NCBI GenBank assembly: GCA_945866285.1
Contig: CAMBHC010000215.1
Span: 1-5,300 of the forward strand
Length of the DNA stretch: 5,300 nt
Direction: 5' to 3'
Source of the DNA: Candidatus Sulfopaludibacter sp. SbA3
Lineage (GTDB): Bacteria > Acidobacteriota > Vicinamibacteria > Vicinamibacterales > UBA2999
The translations under genes were made by a program, and so were the position numbers. Of the stretch, positions 4,905-5,300 are shown in pieces. Below the pieces are notes generated by a model. The model ran no database searches. It was not told the origin of the DNA and was given only the letters and a program-made list of their open reading frames with translations. The first letter of the stretch is position 1; each line of letters opens with the position of its first letter.

Positions 4905-5300
4905 CCAACTCTGAAGCTTCACCCCTTCCGTCGACACCGCAACTGATGCGCGCGATTGGCATCGCCGGCGTCGTGGCGACGATCATCCTGATCACCGCCG
5001 TGCTGCCCGCAGAGTACGGCCTCGACCCGACCGGTATCGGCCGGGCCATCGGCCTGTTGCGCCCACCGGCCTCGGCCGTGGATATGTCCATTCCGGTCAC
5101 CGCCGAAGCCGCGGCGATGGTGACGAAATATGACGCGGCCTTCCGCAGCGACGAGATGACGTTGACGCTGAAGCCGGGCGAAGGCGCCGAGATCAAGGCG
5201 ACCATGGTCAAGGGCAGCAGCTACGTGTTCAGCTGGACCGTGGCGGGCGGCACCGTCGAGTTCGACATGCACGGCGCATACGGGGATGGCACCGGCGGCG
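4901..5300 (+). CDS. Single-span 'transmembrane anchor' protein, 5' part (3' end outside window)
   Basis: Reading starts at the ATG of the ATGA overlap with the HupE-like gene (4901-4904) and stays open to the right edge, giving 133 visible residues. A short cytoplasmic N-terminus precedes one hydrophobic span (about 17-36, ending AVLPAEYG). Then come LDPTGIGRAIGL (41-52) and a periplasmic beta-rich part: DEMTLTLKPGEGAEIKATMVKGSSYVFSW, then GGTVEFDMHGAYGDG. The LPAEYG-DPTGIG and FDMHG motifs are typical of the protein commonly annotated 'transmembrane anchor protein', often found next to HupE/UreJ-family genes in metal-resistance regions. Its molecular role is not established. No Shine-Dalgarno sequence is seen, so translation is probably coupled to the upstream gene, which implies the two proteins work together. 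Confidence 0.85.
   Translation, partial: MTNSEASPLPSTPQLMRAIGIAGVVATIILITAVLPAEYGLDPTGIGRAIGLLRPPASAVDMSIPVTAEAAAMVTKYDAAFRSDEMTLTLKPGEGAEIKATMVKGSSYVFSWTVAGGTVEFDMHGAYGDGTGG

Overview
This is a GC-rich window with dense coding and short intergenic gaps. It comes from a Gram-negative bacterium: there is an outer-membrane barrel protein with a terminal Phe, a Tat-exported periplasmic oxidase and several Sec-type signal peptides. The style of the NHL-repeat protein, the CTTGGCGG-type octamer repeat and the short GC-rich palindrome recall Acidobacteriota (Vicinamibacteria-like). That placement is an impression and was not tested.

Layout from left to right. (1) Positions 1-596 (+) hold the 3' end of an NHL/beta-propeller protein. 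(2) A long imperfect hairpin at 606-656 lies between this gene and the convergent operon. (3) A four-gene copper-handling operon on the minus strand is read from about 4014 down to 655. Its order is a 119-residue secreted Cys-containing protein, the multicopper oxidase CopA/PcoA, the outer-membrane protein CopB/PcoB, and a 98-residue exported OB-fold-like protein. (4) A divergent control region of about 170 bp lies at 4018-4190. (5) A plus-strand operon holds a HupE/UreJ-family membrane protein (4191-4904). It overlaps by ATGA a single-span 'transmembrane anchor' protein (from 4901, cut by the window end).

The genes suggest envelope metal homeostasis. CopA would oxidise or bind periplasmic copper and carries an extra His/Met-rich linker built from three 45-bp repeats. 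CopB would act at the outer membrane, and the HupE-like protein plus its anchored partner would form an inner-membrane metal-related module. copC, copD and a regulator gene are not visible in this window.

The most interesting feature is the first gene of the copper operon and the 62-nt gap behind it. The small protein has a signal peptide, a CX3C motif and a proline-rich C-terminus. The gap can fold so that a 7-bp outer stem traps the copA Shine-Dalgarno sequence, enclosing a perfect 20-bp palindrome. This matches in outline the CutF-CutO arrangement of Rhodobacter capsulatus, where a nascent exported CX3C protein senses copper and controls translation of a multicopper oxidase. The protein here is not obviously a sequence homologue of CutF, so this may be a divergent or independent version.
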